Assembly: GCA_963703655.1 (NCBI GenBank)
Contig: CAVPFA010000006.1
Span: 310,001 to 374,000 of the forward strand
Direction of reading: 5' to 3'
DNA from: CAVPFA01 sp963703655
GTDB lineage: Bacteria; Actinomycetota; Acidimicrobiia; Acidimicrobiales; Bog-793
DNA: 64,000 nt
Shown here: piece after piece, positions 16,109-24,627 of the stretch
How positions within the stretch are numbered: the stretch's first letter is position 1
Layout: the number at the start of each line of letters is the position of its first letter
Program-made: the position numbers and the translations under genes
Notes under the pieces: model-generated
Seen by the model: the letters and a program-made list of their open reading frames with translations, nothing else
Told to the model about the DNA's origin: nothing
Database searches by the model: none

Positions 16109-17614
16109 GTGCCCCCGACCTTTGCCGCCCTAGGCGTGCCTGCCGATCTCGTCGCGCTCTTGGAGCGCGACGGAATCACAACGCCGTTCCCGATCCAGGC
16201 GGCGACGCTTCCCGACGCCCTCGCCGGCCGTGACGTCTCCGGTCGTGCGCCGACGGGATCGGGCAAGACGCTCGCGTTCGCCATCGCGGCCGTGGAGGCG
16301 CTCGAGCGGGACTCGCGCTCCAAGCCCCGCCGTCCTCGAGGCCTCATACTCGTGCCGACGCGCGAACTGGCCGCTCAAGTTTGCGGGGTGCTCGCTCCCC
16401 TCGCCAAGGTTCGTAGCCTCACGGTCGCGACCGTCTACGGAGGGACGGGCTACGGTCCCCAGCTCCGTGCGCTTCGCGAGGCCGTGGACCTCCTCGTCGC
16501 CTGCCCCGGCCGGCTCGAGGACCTGCTCGAGAGGCGTGACGTGAATCTCGGGGACGTCACTATCGCCGTCGTCGACGAGGCCGACAGGATGGCGGACATG
16601 GGCTTTCTTCCCGCGGTGCGCCGCATACTCGACCAGACCGCAGCCAACCGCCAGGTGCTGCTCTTTTCTGCGACGCTAGACGGCGAGGTGGACGTGCTCG
16701 TCCGGCGGTACCAGCATTCCCCGGCACGCCACGAGGTCGAGCTGACCGAGGCCTCCTCCGGCCAGGTGCGCCACGTGTTCTGGAAGGTCGACCGTAACGA
16801 CCGTGTCAGTGTCGCTACGAGGGTGGCCGCCGGCCACGAGAGCTCGATCGTCTTCTGCCGCACAAGACACGGTGCCGACAGGCTCGCCCGCCAGCTCGGT
16901 GCCGCCGGCGTGCAGGCGGTCGCGCTGCACGGGAGCCGAACACAAGCCCAACGCGACCGCGCGTTGCAAGCCTTCCACTCCGGCGCGGCGCGAGTGCTCG
17001 TCGCCACGGACGTGGCGGCCCGGGGTATCCACGTCGAGGATGTCGCGTGCGTACTTCATTTCGATCCGCCCGCTGACGCCAAGGACTATCTGCACCGTTC
17101 AGGGCGTACGGCCCGGGCGGGCGCGGACGGGATCGTCATCTCGCTCGTCACCACCGATCAGGTCACCTCGGCCCGCGCCGTGCAACGCGCACTCGGGCTT
17201 CCGCAGACGCTCGAGCAACCGGTCGTCCTTCCGCCGGTCTCGCAGCGAGCGGCACTTCACCCCGTTGGGCCACGTGCCAAGACCTCGACGCGCGCGCAGG
17301 CGTCGCCGGCGCGTGCGGACCACGAGAAACGACCCGCGCGCGGAGCTCGTCGGGTTCGCGCCGGTCATCTCGACGCAGCCAAGGGAGACTCCCGCGGTCC
17401 CCGCTCCCTGCGCCTGGCGACCGGGACGTTGAAGTGGTTCGATCCGGTAAGGGGCTTCGGTTTCATCGCTCCGGACGCGGGCGGTCGAGACGTCTTCGTG
17501 CACCGCTCTGCGCTGAGTGAGACCCAGCAGGTACCCGCGGAGGGGACCCGCGTCGAGTTCCTATCGCGTCCGGGACCGAAGGGCCTCGAGGCCGTGGAGT
17601 TGCGCGCCAGCTGA
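16109..17614 (+). CDS. DEAD-box RNA helicase with C-terminal cold-shock domain
   Basis: 501 residues from GTG 16109 with GGAG upstream. The helicase motifs appear in order: a Q-motif-like TPFPIQ, Walker A APTGSGKT (47-54), PTRELA, CPGR, VVDEADRM (motif II), SAT, then ATDVAARGIHVEDV and YLHRSGRTARAG in the second RecA domain. A basic, Arg/Ala-rich linker (about 375-430) leads to a cold-shock domain (about 436-498): TGTLKWFDPVRGFGFIAPDAGG and DVFVHRSALS, with RNP1 (GFGFI) and RNP2 (VFVH). Helicase and RNA chaperone functions are thus joined in one chain. Likely role: RNA unwinding in ribosome assembly or mRNA turnover, perhaps at low temperature. The fusion is intact in one frame. Confidence 0.93.
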   Translation: MPPTFAALGVPADLVALLERDGITTPFPIQAATLPDALAGRDVSGRAPTGSGKTLAFAIAAVEALERDSRSKPRRPRGLILVPTRELAAQVCGVLAPLAKVRSLTVATVYGGTGYGPQLRALREAVDLLVACPGRLEDLLERRDVNLGDVTIAVVDEADRMADMGFLPAVRRILDQTAANRQVLLFSATLDGEVDVLVRRYQHSPARHEVELTEASSGQVRHVFWKVDRNDRVSVATRVAAGHESSIVFCRTRHGADRLARQLGAAGVQAVALHGSRTQAQRDRALQAFHSGAARVLVATDVAARGIHVEDVACVLHFDPPADAKDYLHRSGRTARAGADGIVISLVTTDQVTSARAVQRALGLPQTLEQPVVLPPVSQRAALHPVGPRAKTSTRAQASPARADHEKRPARGARRVRAGHLDAAKGDSRGPRSLRLATGTLKWFDPVRGFGFIAPDAGGRDVFVHRSALSETQQVPAEGTRVEFLSRPGPKGLEAVELRAS

Positions 17615-17680
17615 CTGACCCGGTCAAGCCCCGAGCCGGCACCGCCGTATTCCCCGTCGGCGCCACTCAGCGAACGGAGT

Positions 17681-18844
17681 TCAGCTCGTTCCGGACGCCG
17701 GGGCGGGCCTCGTTCCGAGCACGAGCGGGATCTTGAGCAGCTTTGGACCCCGGTAGAGCTCGACCGTCACGATCTCGCCTGGATTGGCCGCCTGAACCGC
17801 CACCGTGAGCGATGCGTCGGTCGTTATGGCGTGCGAGGCAAACTTTACGATCACCTCGCCCGGCAGGATCCCCGCTCGCGCGGCCGGCGAACCCGCGAAC
17901 ACGCTCACCACCAGTGCACCAGTTGTCGGCGTGAGTCCGGCCGCGGACCGCTCTGCGGGCGTCACAGAGATCACCTCGACACCGACGAAGGCCTTCGGTG
18001 TTCCGATCGTGCCTCCCTTGCGCAGTCCGGGCAGGAGCGACCTGATGCTGTCGATGGGGATCGCGAACCCGATGTTCTGCGCGGGAGCGTTTCCTTGCGA
18101 GCTCGTCGCCGCGGCGGTGCTCATTCCGACCACCCGGCCCGCGCTGTCGACGAGCGGGCCGCCCGAGTTGCCCGAATTGATTGGAGCCTGCGTCTGCAAC
18201 AACCCACGCAGCGACTCGGTTCCCGCACAGGTTCCGCCGCTGGCGGCGATCGACCTTCCCTCGGCCGAGATGATGCCTTCGGTCACCGAGGGCGTGCTCT
18301 CGGAGAGCGCGAGCGCGTTTCCTATCGCGAGAACGTCGTCTCCGACCAAGATCTTCGAAGACTGGCCCAGCGAGACGGTCGGAAGGCCGATCGGGCCGTG
18401 CATCTGCAGAAGGGCGACGTCATAGCCGGGGTCCGTTCCCACGAGCGTCGCGGGGTAGGAGGTCCTCTGGCCATACAGCGTGACGCTGATCTCGGTCGCG
18501 TTCGCGATGACGTGATTGTTGGTCAGGATCTCGCCGCTCGGCGTGAGGATCATCCCGGTCCCTTCGTCGAGCTCGCCCGCGCCGGCAAAGGGTCCCGACG
18601 TGCAACCCGGCCCGGACGCTTGGATCGCCACGACAGAAGGCAAGATCCGCGCCAGGACCGCCTGGACGTCGCTCATGCGCCGGAACACGCTCGTGTTCGG
18701 TGAAAAACTGGCGACCGTGGTGTTCTGCGAGCGAATGGCCGCTGCAACTCCCGCGCCCGCGCCCGCGCCGACCGCGCCGCCTACGAACACGGCAATCAGC
18801 ACGACTGCCACCCAGCTGCGCGCCTGAACGACGTCACGCTCCAC
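17681..18844 (-). CDS. HtrA/DegP-like trypsin-type serine protease with PDZ domain
   Basis: GTG 18844 gives 387 residues, with one membrane anchor at about residues 9-37 (SWVAVVLIAVFVGG, then Gly/Ala-rich). The frame stays open to 18985 but that would run into the divergent gene at 18957. The protease domain holds the triad: His in LTNNHVI, Asp in GYDVALLQM, Ser in INSGNSGGPLV. A PDZ domain follows (VGVEVISVTPAERSAAGL, then GSPAARAGILPGEVIVKF). Two Cys in the protease domain may form a disulfide outside the cell. It probably degrades or senses misfolded envelope proteins. It converges on the helicase gene and is divergent from the repeat-rich protein gene. Confidence 0.9.
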   Translation of the reverse strand: MERDVVQARSWVAVVLIAVFVGGAVGAGAGAGVAAAIRSQNTTVASFSPNTSVFRRMSDVQAVLARILPSVVAIQASGPGCTSGPFAGAGELDEGTGMILTPSGEILTNNHVIANATEISVTLYGQRTSYPATLVGTDPGYDVALLQMHGPIGLPTVSLGQSSKILVGDDVLAIGNALALSESTPSVTEGIISAEGRSIAASGGTCAGTESLRGLLQTQAPINSGNSGGPLVDSAGRVVGMSTAAATSSQGNAPAQNIGFAIPIDSIRSLLPGLRKGGTIGTPKAFVGVEVISVTPAERSAAGLTPTTGALVVSVFAGSPAARAGILPGEVIVKFASHAITTDASLTVAVQAANPGEIVTVELYRGPKLLKIPLVLGTRPAPASGTS

Positions 18845-18956
18845 AATCGACGTTGTAGCGCGTCGGCAGGTATGACGCGGGACATGGGCTTCCGATTGGC
18901 TGAGAAACCGTCGCTCGCTTCGCAGGGCCTGCGCCACCCTGTAACTTGACCGGAGC

Positions 18957-20757
18957 ATGCCAAATCGTCTCGACATCGAGCTCACCAGCGTTCGGGGTGA
19001 CGGCAGCTACACATGGCGCGCCGCCGGAGCGCGGCAGCCGAAGGGTGTCGTAGATGCGGGAATCCTCGCCGACGACGCCAAAGTGGGCGACGTCCTGCGC
19101 GTCGAGGCGGAGGTCGAGATCGACGGGATCACGATCCTGTCGGTTCTGCCGCCCAAGGAGAAGGTGGCCCTCTCGGGTCGGATCGAGCTGCTGGGCTCCT
19201 CCAAGCCGGTGCCGGCCGTAACGACGGTTCTCATCTCCGAGGGGGGTCGCGGGGGCGACCGCCGCGACCTGCTCGACAGTCCCCGCCGTGGCGACAGGTC
19301 CGCGCCCCGGGATCGCCGCCCGTCGCGCGACGGCGAGCGCCGAGACGCTCGCAGCCCGCAGCCGTCCACCGGCGATTCCCCGGTGGCCGGTGGCCGGCGG
19401 CCCGAGCGACCGGCGCGACCGGCGGGAGGGCCCTCGGGCGCCGCGTCTCGTGCTGACTCCTCTCGTGCTGATTCTTCTCGGGCCGATTCGTCTCGCGCCG
19501 CTCAGAGTCGCCCCGGCTCTTCCGGTGAGCCGCGACGCTCCGGGGTTCAGAGCACGTCTCGTCGCCCTGGAACGCCAGCTGGCGAAGCGAGCCGGACCGA
19601 CGCGCGCAGACCGTCGGCTGCGCGCTCGACTCAGGCGGAAGCGCCGCCACGCCGTGTGGCGCCCCGCTTCGAACCCGGCACGGCGCATCGCGACGCCCTG
19701 TTCGCGAGCTTGGCGCCTGAGCAGCGGCCCATCGCGGAACGGCTCGGCGCCGGGGGCATACCAGCGGTTCGCCGAGCCGTGGCCGAAGAGAGGGAGCGGG
19801 CCCGATCCGAAGGCCGGCCCGAAGCTTCCGGCGAGGCGATCTTGGCTCTCGCCGAGCAGCTGGCGCCGCCCGTCAAGCAAGCCATCTGGCTTGATCGAGC
19901 GGAGGCGGCAGTCGCACAGTTCGATCGCATATCGCTTCGCGACCTCCGCCGCGACGGTCGTCGCCGCAGCACCGCGCGACGAGGTCGCGAGAGAACTGGA
20001 CCGCAAGCTCCGTGAAGAGCTGGACAGGCGAGTCACGCGGCTTCGCTCGAACTGGGAAGAGCAGATAGTTCACTCCCTCGAAGAGGGTCGCGTACTTCAG
20101 GCGCTGCGGCTCTCGGCACAACCCCCGGAGCCGACCGCGCGCTTCCCGGCCGCCCTCGTCGAGCGGCTCGCGACGAGAGCGGGCGCGGCGATGACAGCGA
20201 GCACCCCGATCGATCGCTGGTTGTCCCTTCTCGATGCCGCCGTGGCCTCGCCGATCCGCCGCCAGATACACCCCGAGGGCCTCCCCGAGGATCCGTCCGG
20301 AGATATCCTGCGCAAGGCCAGAATCGCGGCGGGCAGCATCCCGGCGCTTGCGCCGCTCGTGGGGCTGACCATGCCGCCACCACCGAAGCCCCTGCGGCCC
20401 GCTCGCCCTACTCGTCTTCCTCGCCCGCCCCGACCGCCCCGACCCCCCCGACCGCCGCAACCGACTGCGGAAGCCGCGCCGGCGGTCGCTGTGGCGCCGG
20501 GGGTCGCTGTGGCGCCGGGGGTCGCTGTGGTGCCGGCGACAGCCACGGCACCCGAGGCCGCCACGGCACCCGAGGCCGCCACGGCACCCGAGGCCGCCAC
20601 GGCACCCGAGGCCGCCACGGCACCCGAGGCCGCCACGGCACCCGAGACCGCCGCGGCGCCGGCGACAGCCACGGCACCCGAGGCACCCGACACAGCCGCG
20701 GCGTCGGCGCCGGAGACTCAAGAAGCTCCCCAAGTCTCACAGGACTCGCCCGGCTGA
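18957..20757 (+). CDS. lineage-specific protein with cold-shock-like N-terminus and repeat-rich tail, frameshifted as sequenced
   Basis: The N-terminal 75 residues (RLDIELTSVRGDGSYTWRAAG, then PKGVVDAGILADDAKVGDVL and ITILSVLPPKEK) look like a small beta-barrel, possibly OB/S1-like. A long Arg/Ser/Pro-rich disordered region follows, with SRADS repeats. A helical middle part (PEQRPIAERLGAGGIPAVRRAVAEER) reads into LDRAEAAVAQFDRISLRDLR. Near 19953 an extra C shifts the frame, after which DEVARELDRKLREELDRRV, IVHSLEEGRVLQALRL and PIDRWLSLLDAAVAS follow. The C-terminus is Pro- and Ala-rich with tandem repeats. Repaired length is about 599 residues. I do not recognise a named family; the basic, RNA-binding character is inferred. 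Confidence 0.7.
19446..19505 (+). repeat. in-frame 15-bp repeats encoding SRADS
   Basis: Three 15-base units encoding SRADS (19446-19460, 19461-19475, 19476-19490) and a fourth diverged copy (SRAAQ) lie inside the disordered region of the repeat-rich protein. The copies differ mainly at third codon positions (cgt/cgg/cgc, gac/gat), so the protein repeat has been kept while DNA drifted. Confidence 0.7.
20485..20646 (+). repeat. two adjacent 18-bp tandem repeat tracts (VAVAPG and ATAPEA units)
   Basis: Three units of gtcgctgtggcgccgggg (20485-20502, 20503-20520, and a variant at 20521-20538) are followed by six copies of an 18-base unit containing gccacggcacccgag, starting at 20542, 20560, 20578, 20596, 20614 and 20632. 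Both are in frame and give Ala/Pro/Glu-rich tails. The six ATAPEA copies are identical at DNA level, so copy number may vary between strains or be mis-assembled. Confidence 0.85.
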
Positions 20758-20778
20758 GCAGGCCGGTCGACGAGCCCC

Positions 20779-21285
20779 TCAGCCTTCTTCTTCCGGGTCG
20801 CCCCCTTTGTGGCGTTCCAGGAGCCTGCGGTGCATGACGAGAAGGCGAGCGACGAAACTGGAGCTTTCGAGGAAGTTCTTCGAAGCCCTCATGCCGGGGA
20901 GCACCCGCACGTCGATCCCAGAGGCGCCGCGCTGCTCCGCCCATTGGACCACGTCGTTCACCAGCTGTTCGCCCACCCCGACTTCGCGCGCGGCCGGGTC
21001 GACGTAGAGAACCTCGACAGTGGCGAGGTACGAAGAGTCGGCCATCGGATCGAGCCTGGCGGCAGCAAGTCCGACCGGTGCGTCTTCGAACCTCCCGACA
21101 AGCACCAGCCAACGGCTGTCGTGGACGATCAGGTGGAAATGCTCTTTCAGGGGCTCGGCGAAGGCCTCGCTGCCCACATACGTGGCGCCACCTCGCTCGC
21201 TCACGAGAGAGTCCCGATACGCCCGGTAGAGCTCTACGAGCATCCCGACGTCTTCGTCGGTCGCGACGTCTGCCTGCACGTGCAT
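20779..21285 (-). CDS. GNAT family N-acetyltransferase
   Basis: 168 residues from ATG 21285 (MHVQADVATDEDVGMLVELY); the frame is open to 21336 but that would overlap the upstream gene. The GNAT core is visible: LVLVGRFEDAPVGLAAARL, then ATVEVLYVDPAAREVGVGEQLVNDVVQWA, which contains the acetyl-CoA-binding R/G-x-x-G-x-G/A signature in the form REVGVGEQL, then a GIDVRVLPGMRASKNFLESSSF tail typical of the fold. It transfers an acetyl group from acetyl-CoA to an unknown amine. It is the last gene of a minus-strand run with the conserved hypothetical gene and DUF4193. Confidence 0.88.
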   Translation of the reverse strand: MHVQADVATDEDVGMLVELYRAYRDSLVSERGGATYVGSEAFAEPLKEHFHLIVHDSRWLVLVGRFEDAPVGLAAARLDPMADSSYLATVEVLYVDPAAREVGVGEQLVNDVVQWAEQRGASGIDVRVLPGMRASKNFLESSSFVARLLVMHRRLLERHKGGDPEEEG

Positions 21286-21319
21286 GGCTTTTCCCGCACC
21301 GGTCGCCCGCGCCGTCGGC

Positions 21320-21997
21320 TCAGGCCGTGGCGCCATCGCGTTCTGCGTTCAGCTGCGCGATCCTGTGCAGCACGGTGCGGCGGCGGCGCGTCGCCGATTC
21401 GTGCTGACGCACGGCCTCGAGCTCGGCCGGCGTGAGCGAGGGCAGCCTCTCGACGACCTGTGACGCCGCGAGCGTGTCGTAGGCCGGAATGGGAAGTCCA
21501 CGACCTGAGACGCCCGTGTCGGACCCTGGCGATTCCGCGGCCCTCATCGGGGGCACAGCGCCGCCCGGTGACGAGCTCGACTGCCTGCGGCTCGGCGCCG
21601 CCCGCGAGGGGGAACCCGCCTTCGAGGGCGAGCGCGCATGCGCATTGCCCTGGGTTACTTCGGTCGCGCGGGCCGATTCCGGCTTTGACGCAGATGAGTG
21701 TGCCGGCGAGGTCGATATTCGCGTCCCGGCTCCGCCCGAGGACGTCGGCTGGCGGTCTGGCTCAGCTCGGGGGGATTCTCCACCCGAGGGCCCGGTGGAA
21801 GGCGCTCCAAAACGCCGGCGACTCTCCGCGACGGCGAACCGGCCGATCAGCTGAGCGACTGCGACCTGCTTTTCCATGCGCTCGCGGCCGCGTTCGGCGA
21901 GCCGGGGCACCTCCTCGGCGGCCACGATCGCCGCTCCGAGGGGCGCGTAGACCAGGTAGTCGAGCAACGTCTCGTAGGACGGGCGGTCTTCGGCCAC
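21320..21997 (-). CDS. conserved actinobacterial hypothetical protein, disordered middle
   Basis: 225 residues. The N-terminal 65 residues (LLDYLVYAPLGAAIVAAEEVPRLAERGRERMEKQVAVAQLIGRFAV) form an amphipathic or weakly hydrophobic helical segment like that of lipid-associated proteins. A Ser/Pro/Gly-rich stretch (about 65-155) looks disordered. The C-terminal 55 residues contain the conserved-looking motif AYDTLAASQVVERLPSLTPAELEAVRQHE and RRRTVLHRIAQL, seen at the end of many actinobacterial proteins of unknown role. It starts 44 bases after the DUF4193 gene and precedes the GNAT gene on the same strand. No function can be assigned. Confidence 0.75.
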   Translation of the reverse strand: MAEDRPSYETLLDYLVYAPLGAAIVAAEEVPRLAERGRERMEKQVAVAQLIGRFAVAESRRRFGAPSTGPSGGESPRAEPDRQPTSSGGAGTRISTSPAHSSASKPESARATEVTQGNAHARSPSKAGSPSRAAPSRRQSSSSPGGAVPPMRAAESPGSDTGVSGRGLPIPAYDTLAASQVVERLPSLTPAELEAVRQHESATRRRRTVLHRIAQLNAERDGATA

Positions 21998-22041
21998 GAC
22001 CCGACGCTACCGCAGGTCTTCCAGGATCCGGCGCGCCTCGC

Positions 22042-22542
22042 TCACACGCAGTCTCGGCAGAGCAGGCGCTTTTTGTCCGCGAGCTGGGTCTGGCTTTTCA
22101 CGAGGAAGCAGGACCGGCAGACGAACTCCCCAGGCTGCTTCGGAAGCACACGAAGCGAGCCCTCGCCTCGGTCCTCCGCGTCGGGAGCCTCCTCTTCTTC
22201 TTCGTCGGTCTCGTCGTCGTCGGCGACGACGAGACGCTCCTTCAAGATCACATCGAGACTGGCCTCGACGTCGTCGTCGTCGATCTCGTCGTCGTCCTCG
22301 TCTTCGGTCTCGGCCGGCACGGTCTCGCTCTCGACGACCACGACGTCCTCGATCGGGTCCGCTACCTCTTCGTCGTCCAGATCGTCGACGAGCGCGACGT
22401 CCCCGAGCTCGTCGTCGTCCTCGAGGAGATCGGCTTCTGCCAGCTCCTCAAGATCCACCTCGTCCGCGTCCGGAACTTCGAGGTCGTCCACCTCGGGGGG
22501 CTCTTCAGGAACCTCCACCCTCTCTTTGGTGTCCTTGGGCAT
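22042..22542 (-). CDS. DUF4193 domain protein (acidic, C-terminal zinc-ribbon-like)
   Basis: 166 residues from ATG 22542, chosen because AAGGA lies a few bases upstream. The first 130 residues are strongly acidic (runs of Asp/Glu). The C-terminus has the DUF4193 signature: EASLDVILKERLVV, then RVLPKQPGEFVCRSCFLVKSQTQLAD and LLCRDC. The C-x2-C and C-x2-C pairs suggest a zinc ribbon. The family is actinobacterial and of unknown function. It is longer than the usual members of about 100 residues because of the expanded acidic region. A likely promoter with TATAGT lies about 75 bases upstream. Confidence 0.88.
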   Translation of the reverse strand: MPKDTKERVEVPEEPPEVDDLEVPDADEVDLEELAEADLLEDDDELGDVALVDDLDDEEVADPIEDVVVVESETVPAETEDEDDDEIDDDDVEASLDVILKERLVVADDDETDEEEEEAPDAEDRGEGSLRVLPKQPGEFVCRSCFLVKSQTQLADKKRLLCRDCV

Positions 22543-22615
22543 CAATGTCCTTCAAATGGTCGGAGCCGGGGCTCCCGCCGGCCCCGGTAGCTGGTCCCGC
22601 TGTCACAGCGCGATG

Positions 22616-22621
22616 ACTATA
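22616..22621 (-). promoter_or_regulatory. -10 box (TATAGT) upstream of the DUF4193 gene
   Basis: On the minus strand TATAGT lies about 74 bases before the ATG at 22542. It is the closest match to a consensus -10 that I saw in the intergenic regions. No clear -35 hexamer is present. Confidence 0.45.
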
Positions 22622-22701
22622 CGGCACCAGGGCGCGGTCCCGACCACTTATGCCGGTTTCTTTCACCGGCTGGGCGCACAGCACCACGATCGCGAGGGTT
22701 A

Positions 22702-22800
22702 GGACCCAGGTGCCTTTGGGGCCACCCGCCTCGCCTGCCCGGGCGATACGCCGACAAGAACACGGTCGACGAGGGCGTTCTCTACTCGGCCCCTGGGTCC
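22702..22800. ncRNA. candidate structured RNA or attenuator, strand unknown
   Basis: GGACCCA (22702-22708) pairs with TGGGTCC (22794-22800), and after a nine-base one-sided bulge GGGGCC (22718-22723) pairs with GGCCCC (22788-22793), giving 13 pairs closing a 64-base interior. The interior has its own small hairpins (GGCG-ATA-CGCC; GAAC...GTTC). There is no T-tract, so it is not a simple terminator. Confidence 0.35.
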
Positions 22801-22932
22801 CCACCACTCGCAACACCCCCGGACGACCTTCGAGACGTCCGGCCGAACCGGAACCGACTCTGGGCTTGAGGGGACCCTCATAGTTATGACCAGTGTGGGA
22901 GGGCTCGTCAAGCCGACGCGAGAAGTTCCCCG

Positions 22933-24615
22933 TCAGAGGCTTGGCCCGGCCCGCCCGGATCGTCCCGGCCGCCCCGACCGCCCGCTCCGGCCGCCCCGAC
23001 CGGAGCGGCCGGAGCGGCCGGAGCGCTTCGACTCCGAGCGCTGTTCGGCCTCGAGGCGGCCGAGCCCGGTCTCGGAGTGGTCGACGAAGCTCATGCACTC
23101 GGCGATCACGCGGTGTCCGGCCTGCTCGGCGATGAGTCGGTGCATCTCTTGGACGATGTTCCGGTAGGCGGGATGACCCTGTGGCCCGGATCGGAGCTCG
23201 ATGACGTGCATCGCCTCGCGCGCGTTCAGCTGCAGCACGAAGCGGATGTTGAAGGCCAGCGCCACGGCGTAGGCGCTCTGCTCGGGAAAGTAGGGGGCGA
23301 GGGCGTCGTGCAGGCTCTTCGAACGTTCGAGCGACTCGACGAACCGGGACGAGAGGCCGGCCGCGGCGACGAGCTCGGGCACCTCGAAACCGAGATCGGT
23401 GCCGAGCGGCTGCCACTCCACGGTGAGCATGCGGTGCCGCTGAAGATCCCGAAACGCTCCGTAGTCCGCGACGATGTCGAACCGGTACGAGGTACGCTCC
23501 AGGGCCCTGCCGGGGCGCTGGCGACGATTGGAACGCTCTCCGACGTACGCCTCGATGATCGCCCGCCGACCGTCAGGCCCCAGAGCGGCCACGCGTCGGG
23601 CGACATCGTCCTCGTTCACGTTGAGGTACGGGTAGCACATCGCCACGAGGACCTTGTCCTCCCCCGCCGGGTCGAAGTCGCTCAGGGTCACCGAGGCGCC
23701 GGGCGCGGGGACCTCCACCGCCCACAGCTCGCGCACTTCGGCCTCCATCGCCTCGCGGCGAGCGAGGAGGTACTCGGTCCACACGCCGCCGCGTTCGGGC
23801 CGGTCGACCCTGGTGAGAAAGGAAGGGATCACTTTGCGCAACTCGACGAGGATGAGGTCCGCATACCGGCGAGCCTCGGGAAGCGGATGGGCCCGCATTC
23901 GCAGGAGCAGCTGCTCGTAGCCTTGGCCCGAGCCGAAGATCCCGACGTTCGAAAGCGAACCGGCCGGCAAGAGTCCTCGCAACGCGTCGAGACAGCGCGC
24001 CCGCACGGCCTGGCGGTGAGCTAGCTCGGAGACGCCTCCTGGTCTCGGGCTCTCGAGATTCACGAAGGACTGCAGCTCGGGAAGGAGCTCCGCATACGTG
24101 TCGAACATCCGGTCCATCTCGCCGACGTATCGGGCGCCGAGCGGCGACTCGAGCACGGAGTGATCGCGGTGGTACCGGTAGTGGCCGTTGGGCAGGCGGC
24201 TGTCGTAGCGGATGTAGCGCGTCGACTGCTCCAGGTACGACATGAGCCGGCCCCGTTCGAGGATCTTCGTGAGAACGTTCGAGGACTGTTCGCACGCGAG
24301 ATGGACGCCGCCGAGCTGTGCGACCGAGTCGTCCCCGAACTCGCTGAACACCCGCGCGTAGAGCTCCTCGGCGCGATGCAGCCCGACTGACGCGTCGAGG
24401 CTGGTGTCGCCGGCGACGTCGAGCTCGTCGACGAATTCGTCGAGGAACAGTCGACGGAGGCTCTTGGGCGACCGCGAGTACCGCGCGAACAGGGCGCCCT
24501 TTACCACCTCGGGCAGGTTCACGAGCGCGAACACCGGACCGTCCAGATTGGTGAAATACCTGCCGAGCAGCTCCCGCTCCTCGGCGGTGAACTGCTCAGC
24601 GCCCGCGATCGACAT
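22933..24615 (-). CDS. double-length ThyX-like (flavin-dependent thymidylate synthase) protein
   Basis: 560 residues, about twice the usual ThyX length. Two ThyX-like halves are visible. The N-half has SNVLTKILERGRLMSYLEQ directly followed by STRYIRYDS, which aligns to the motif RHR-x2-S-x3-S-x-RY but with RGR in place of RHR. The C-half has YGAFRDLQRHRMLTVEWQ, which keeps RHR but lacks the S...S-RY part, and then NAREAMHVIELRSGPQGHPAYR, matching the nucleotide-binding NLR...H..LR region. ThyX makes dTMP from dUMP with FAD, methylene-THF and NADPH as a homotetramer. Whether this form does so is uncertain. The C-terminus (about 525-560) is a basic GRSGR low-complexity tail. It follows helY in the same direction. 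Confidence 0.85.
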   Translation of the reverse strand: MSIAGAEQFTAEERELLGRYFTNLDGPVFALVNLPEVVKGALFARYSRSPKSLRRLFLDEFVDELDVAGDTSLDASVGLHRAEELYARVFSEFGDDSVAQLGGVHLACEQSSNVLTKILERGRLMSYLEQSTRYIRYDSRLPNGHYRYHRDHSVLESPLGARYVGEMDRMFDTYAELLPELQSFVNLESPRPGGVSELAHRQAVRARCLDALRGLLPAGSLSNVGIFGSGQGYEQLLLRMRAHPLPEARRYADLILVELRKVIPSFLTRVDRPERGGVWTEYLLARREAMEAEVRELWAVEVPAPGASVTLSDFDPAGEDKVLVAMCYPYLNVNEDDVARRVAALGPDGRRAIIEAYVGERSNRRQRPGRALERTSYRFDIVADYGAFRDLQRHRMLTVEWQPLGTDLGFEVPELVAAAGLSSRFVESLERSKSLHDALAPYFPEQSAYAVALAFNIRFVLQLNAREAMHVIELRSGPQGHPAYRNIVQEMHRLIAEQAGHRVIAECMSFVDHSETGLGRLEAEQRSESKRSGRSGRSGRGGRSGRSGRPGRSGRAGPSL

Positions 24616-24627
24616 GCCCGGACGACA

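Larger units (their letters stand above)
22546..22932. other. 387-base gene-free interval between the ThyX-like and DUF4193 genes
   Basis: Neither strand has a protein-like reading frame; the open frames here are Arg/Pro-rich shadows. The interval holds a strong minus-strand -10 box, an extended inverted repeat (22702-22800) and a GAGGG/CCCTC palindrome at 22868-22879. I found no hallmark sequences of RNase P RNA, tmRNA or SRP RNA. Confidence 0.6.

Noticed and set aside
20485..20646. Regular repeats that might be taken for a CRISPR array
   Set aside because: They are direct in-frame tandem repeats without spacers, inside a coding region.
22505..23416. Minus-strand frame spanning the gap between the ThyX-like and DUF4193 genes
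   Set aside because: It overlaps the ThyX-like C-terminus in another frame; a short hydrophobic stretch (TLAIVVLCA) looks accidental, and no start or family is evident.
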